Assembly: GCA_024637095.1 (NCBI GenBank)
Contig: JAGXFV010000009.1
Span: 39,786-103,785 of the forward strand
Reading direction: 5' to 3'
Origin: Actinomycetes bacterium
GTDB lineage: Bacteria > Actinomycetota > Thermoleophilia > RBG-16-64-13
Length of the DNA: 64,000 nucleotides
Below, piece after piece: positions 61,106-64,000 of this stretch (positions within the stretch are counted from its first letter, which is position 1; every line of letters starts with the position of its first letter). Position numbers and translations under genes: made by a program. The notes below the pieces were generated by a model. That model ran no database searches, was not told the origin of the DNA, and was given only the letters and a program-made list of their open reading frames with translations.

Positions 61106-64000
61106 TGGCGACGGTTAGCGAACAGTTCATCGAGGATCTGACATCTCTGCATTTCGGAGCGGCTGGTGTGGCCGTTTCACGCGGCGCCGACATTGCCGAC
61201 GCGGGGGAACGCGGCGGTGCGGCCGAGGTAATGCTGAAAGGCCGTCTCAGTGCCGCCCTGCATAGGCTCAATCCCGAACTGCCGCACGACAGCATTGAGG
61301 AGGTCGTACGCATCCTGTCGCACCCGCCACATCCGACTTTGATCCAGAATAACCGCTGGTTCCACCGGATGTTCACTGACGGTGTTGAGGTCGAGTATCG
61401 CGACGCAAGGAGCGGGGAGACGCGTGGCGGACGTGCTCGCCTCATCGACTTCGGCAATCCGGCCGCGAACGATCTGCTGCTGGTGCGCCAGCTCAGCGTC
61501 GCCGGTCCGTCAGGCAAGGTCGTCCGCCCTGATCTGATGGTATTCGTGAACGGGATCCCAATCGCGGTGATCGAATTGAAGGACCCGACCGATCCTGAGG
61601 CCGATCTGGGCATCGCCATCGACCAGTTCGACCGCTATATGCGGACTGCGCCCGAGCTGTTCGTGTCGAATCTCGCACTGACGGTCTCGGACGGGATGCT
61701 GACCCGCGTCGGTTCGATAACCAGCGGGCGCGGGCGGTTCATGCCCTGGCGCCCGCGGGAAGGCGGACAGCCGACGCTGGAGGCGCTGATCCGGGAGCTG
61801 TTCGAGCCGCGGGCTCTGGTCGACTACCTGCGCACCTGCGTCGTCTTCGAGGAGGACGAACGGGGCGCGATCGCTAAGAAGATCGCTGGCTACCACCAGT
61901 TCCGCGCTGTGCGCGAGGCGCGTGCCAGCGTGCTGGCTCACCTCAAGCCGCCTTCGGGTAAGGGCGACGGGCGCGGCGGAGTGATCTGGCACACCCAGGG
62001 CTCGGGCAAGTCGTTGACCATGCTGATGCTGGCCGGGGCGCTGATCCGCGAGCCGCGCCTGACCAACCCGACGGTGGTCATGATCACCGACCGCAACGAT
62101 CTCGACGACCAACTCTTCGACACCTTCGCCGCCGGGCGCGCGTTGCTGCGGCAGGACCCGGTGCAGGCCGAGAGCCGCGAGCAGTTGAAGGCGCTGCTCG
62201 ACCGCGCGGCGGGCGGCGTGGTGTTCACCACCATCCAGAAGTTCGCCGAGGCGCATGGCGTGATCTCCGAGCGCGCCAACGTAGTCGTCATGGCCGACGA
62301 GGCACACCGCAGCCAGTACGGCTTTGTGGAGGGGGGCGCGCGCTGGATGCGCGAGGCGCTGCCCAACGCCACCTTCGTCGGCTTTACCGGCACTCCGCTG
62401 GAACGCGACGACAAGAATACGATCCACGTCTTTGGCGAGTACGCTGATGTCTACGACATCCGCCAGGCGGTGGAGGACGGGGCAACCCGGCCGCTCTACT
62501 ACGAATCGCGCATCATCAAGCTGAAGGTGGACGAGGAAGGCGCTCGCGTCGCCGAGGAGGAGGTCGAGTACGTCGTCAACGCCGACCGACGCGGCGAAAC
62601 ACCAGACGATCGAATCCGCGTCCCGTTAGAGTCGCTGGTCGGCGCCCAGGAGCGCATCGAGCGCCTGGCAGCATTCATCGTCGAGCACTGGGAGAAGCGC
62701 CGCGCCGCGATGGAAGGCAAGGCCATGGTGGTGACCATGAGCCGCGATATCGCTGCCCGACTCTACGAGGCGATCCGCGCGCTGCGCCCGGACTGGCACG
62801 ACGCGGACGACGAGCGCGGCGCGATGAAGGTGGTGGTCACCGGAACGAGCGAGGACCCCGAGCCGCTCCTTAACCACGTGCGCACTAAGGCCGCCCGCAA
62901 GCGCCTGGCCGAGCGCTTCAAGGACCCGAGCGACGATCTACGCCTGGTGATCGTCTGCGACATGTGGCTGACCGGCTTCGACTGCCCACCGGCGCACACG
63001 ATGTACCTGGACAAGCCGCTGGCCGGGCACAACCTGATGCAAGCCATCGCACGCGTAAACCGCGTCTACGGTGAGAAGCCTGGCGGGCTGATCGTGGACC
63101 TGCTGGGTCTGGCCGACCAGTTAGCTGATGCGTTGGCGACTTATACCCAGGCTGGCGGCACGGGTGAGGCGGTCAGGAAGGTGCAGGACGAAGCAGTGCC
63201 CGCGATGCAGTCAGCGTTCGAGAAGCTGCGCGGGTTTTTTCACGGCTGCGACTACGAGCACGCGCTCGACGCCGAGCCCGCGGACGTTCTGCCGGTATAT
63301 CTGCGCGCGATCGACCATGTGTTCGGGCAGGACGACGGCTGGAAGCGCTTACGCACGCTGGTCAAGGAATTGTCGGCGGCGTTCGCGCTGGCGGTGCCGC
63401 GTCCGGAGGCTGAAATCGTCACTCCGCATCTGGCCTTTTTCCAGCGTGTGGTGGCCATGATCCGCAAGCGGCTGGTCGACGATACCGACGGCGGCGTGCG
63501 CCACGCGCGGCAGCGCGACATCGATGCCGCGGTGCGCCAGGTGATCGGCGGCGCGGTGGATGCCGACGAAGCGATCGACCTGTTCGCCGTCGCCGGCCTG
63601 TCGGAAGCCCGCCTCGACATCCTGAGCGACCAGTTCCTCGGCCGGGTGGCGGCGCTGGAGCAGAAGAACCTGGCCCTGGAGACGCTGCGCAAGGTTCTCA
63701 ACGATCAGATCCGCATCACCGAGCGCACGAATCTCGTGCAGAGCAAGAAGTTCCGCGAAGCGCTCGAAGACGCCATGCTGCGCTACACGAACAAGGCGAT
63801 CACCACCGCCGACACGATCGCGTGGCTGATCGACCTGGCGAAGCATCTGCGGGACGCGCAGCGGCACGGCGAGGAACTCGGCCTGAGCAGCGAGGAGACC
63901 GCGTTCTACGATGCTCTGGCGGAGAACGAGTCGGCTCGAGAGGCGATGCAGAGCGACACGCTCCGGCTCATGGCCCGGGAGCTGACCGAGATGGTCAAGA
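61102..64000 (+). CDS. hsdR: Type I restriction-modification system, endonuclease subunit HsdR (3' end outside window)
   Basis: At least 966 residues, open to the end of the window. The N-terminal nuclease domain has [20 protein letters not shown], the PD...ExK pattern. The translocase has Walker [18 protein letters not shown] box [18 protein letters not shown] and a late motif with [15 protein letters not shown]. It cuts unmethylated DNA after translocation. ATG at 61102 overlaps the HEPN-like gene's stop; the adjacent ATG at 61105 is an alternative. No disruption is seen in the visible part. Confidence 0.93.
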   Translation, partial: MMATVSEQFIEDLTSLHFGAAGVAVSRGADIADAGERGGAAEVMLKGRLSAALHRLNPELPHDSIEEVVRILSHPPHPTLIQNNRWFHRMFTDGVEVEYRDARSGETRGGRARLIDFGNPAANDLLLVRQLSVAGPSGKVVRPDLMVFVNGIPIAVIELKDPTDPEADLGIAIDQFDRYMRTAPELFVSNLALTVSDGMLTRVGSITSGRGRFMPWRPREGGQPTLEALIRELFEPRALVDYLRTCVVFEEDERGAIAKKIAGYHQFRAVREARASVLAHLKPPSGKGDGRGGVIWHTQGSGKSLTMLMLAGALIREPRLTNPTVVMITDRNDLDDQLFDTFAAGRALLRQDPVQAESREQLKALLDRAAGGVVFTTIQKFAEAHGVISERANVVVMADEAHRSQYGFVEGGARWMREALPNATFVGFTGTPLERDDKNTIHVFGEYADVYDIRQAVEDGATRPLYYESRIIKLKVDEEGARVAEEEVEYVVNADRRGETPDDRIRVPLESLVGAQERIERLAAFIVEHWEKRRAAMEGKAMVVTMSRDIAARLYEAIRALRPDWHDADDERGAMKVVVTGTSEDPEPLLNHVRTKAARKRLAERFKDPSDDLRLVIVCDMWLTGFDCPPAHTMYLDKPLAGHNLMQAIARVNRVYGEKPGGLIVDLLGLADQLADALATYTQAGGTGEAVRKVQDEAVPAMQSAFEKLRGFFHGCDYEHALDAEPADVLPVYLRAIDHVFGQDDGWKRLRTLVKELSAAFALAVPRPEAEIVTPHLAFFQRVVAMIRKRLVDDTDGGVRHARQRDIDAAVRQVIGGAVDADEAIDLFAVAGLSEARLDILSDQFLGRVAALEQKNLALETLRKVLNDQIRITERTNLVQSKKFREALEDAMLRYTNKAITTADTIAWLIDLAKHLRDAQRHGEELGLSSEETAFYDALAENESAREAMQSDTLRLMARELTEMVK

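Overview
The window is a GC-rich bacterial chromosome segment. Gene content points to an anaerobic or microaerophilic, menaquinone-using bacterium. It has futalosine-pathway menaquinone genes, a heterodisulfide-reductase/flavin-oxidoreductase operon, an 11-gene complex I without the NADH module, and twin-arginine export. GTG and TTG starts are frequent, coupled ATGA/GTGA overlaps are common, and several genes look leaderless. I would guess a deep-branching Actinomycetota-type lineage, but nothing here proves it. The DNA topoisomerase I is of the archaeal type, which is unusual for a bacterium.

Layout. 1-2195: mqnE (3' end), mqnA and mqnC for menaquinone. 2449-9731: one operon hdrC-hdrB-hdrA-mvhD, two Fe-S proteins and an NAD(P)H/FAD subunit, a probable electron-bifurcating complex. 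9879-17630: accessory stretch with a VapBC-type pair, three alpha/beta hydrolases, a frameshifted aminoglycoside-acetyltransferase-like gene, a cytochrome c flanked by SHOCT proteins, an MNT/HEPN pair and a second nucleotidyltransferase pair. 17863-23054: a PhnD-like gene with an in-frame TGA at a likely cysteine position (candidate selenocysteine), a GidA-like flavoprotein and a three-gene ABC importer. 23217-27365: Na+/Ca2+-type antiporter, DedA-PAP2 fusion, hydrogenase-type maturation protease and tatC. 27610-37782: nuoABCDHIJKLMN. 37862-43610: transglutaminase-like protein, gamma-glutamyltransferase, DUF3786, a probable aminofutalosine deaminase, a TPR protein and a STAS protein. 43762-50157: topA, a DUF1002 protein, tmk, holB and ricT. 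50270-50342: tRNA-Thr(CGU), followed directly by an integrated element (integrase, excisionase-like HTH, primase/DUF3631, small genes) to about 56.3 kb. 57028-64000: a type I restriction-modification locus with a HEPN-motif gene between hsdS and hsdR; hsdR runs off the end.

How it fits together. The futalosine genes and the amidohydrolase supply menaquinone, the likely acceptor of the Nuo core complex. Because nuoEFG is absent from the cluster, the complex probably takes electrons from ferredoxin or another carrier. The Hdr/Flx-type complex could couple NAD(P)H oxidation to ferredoxin and thiol/disulfide chemistry. Most notable for follow-up are the in-frame TGA with a downstream hairpin at 18025-18057, the HEPN gene inside the type I R-M operon, the archaeal-type TopA, and the tRNA-Thr integrated element whose far end I could not find.
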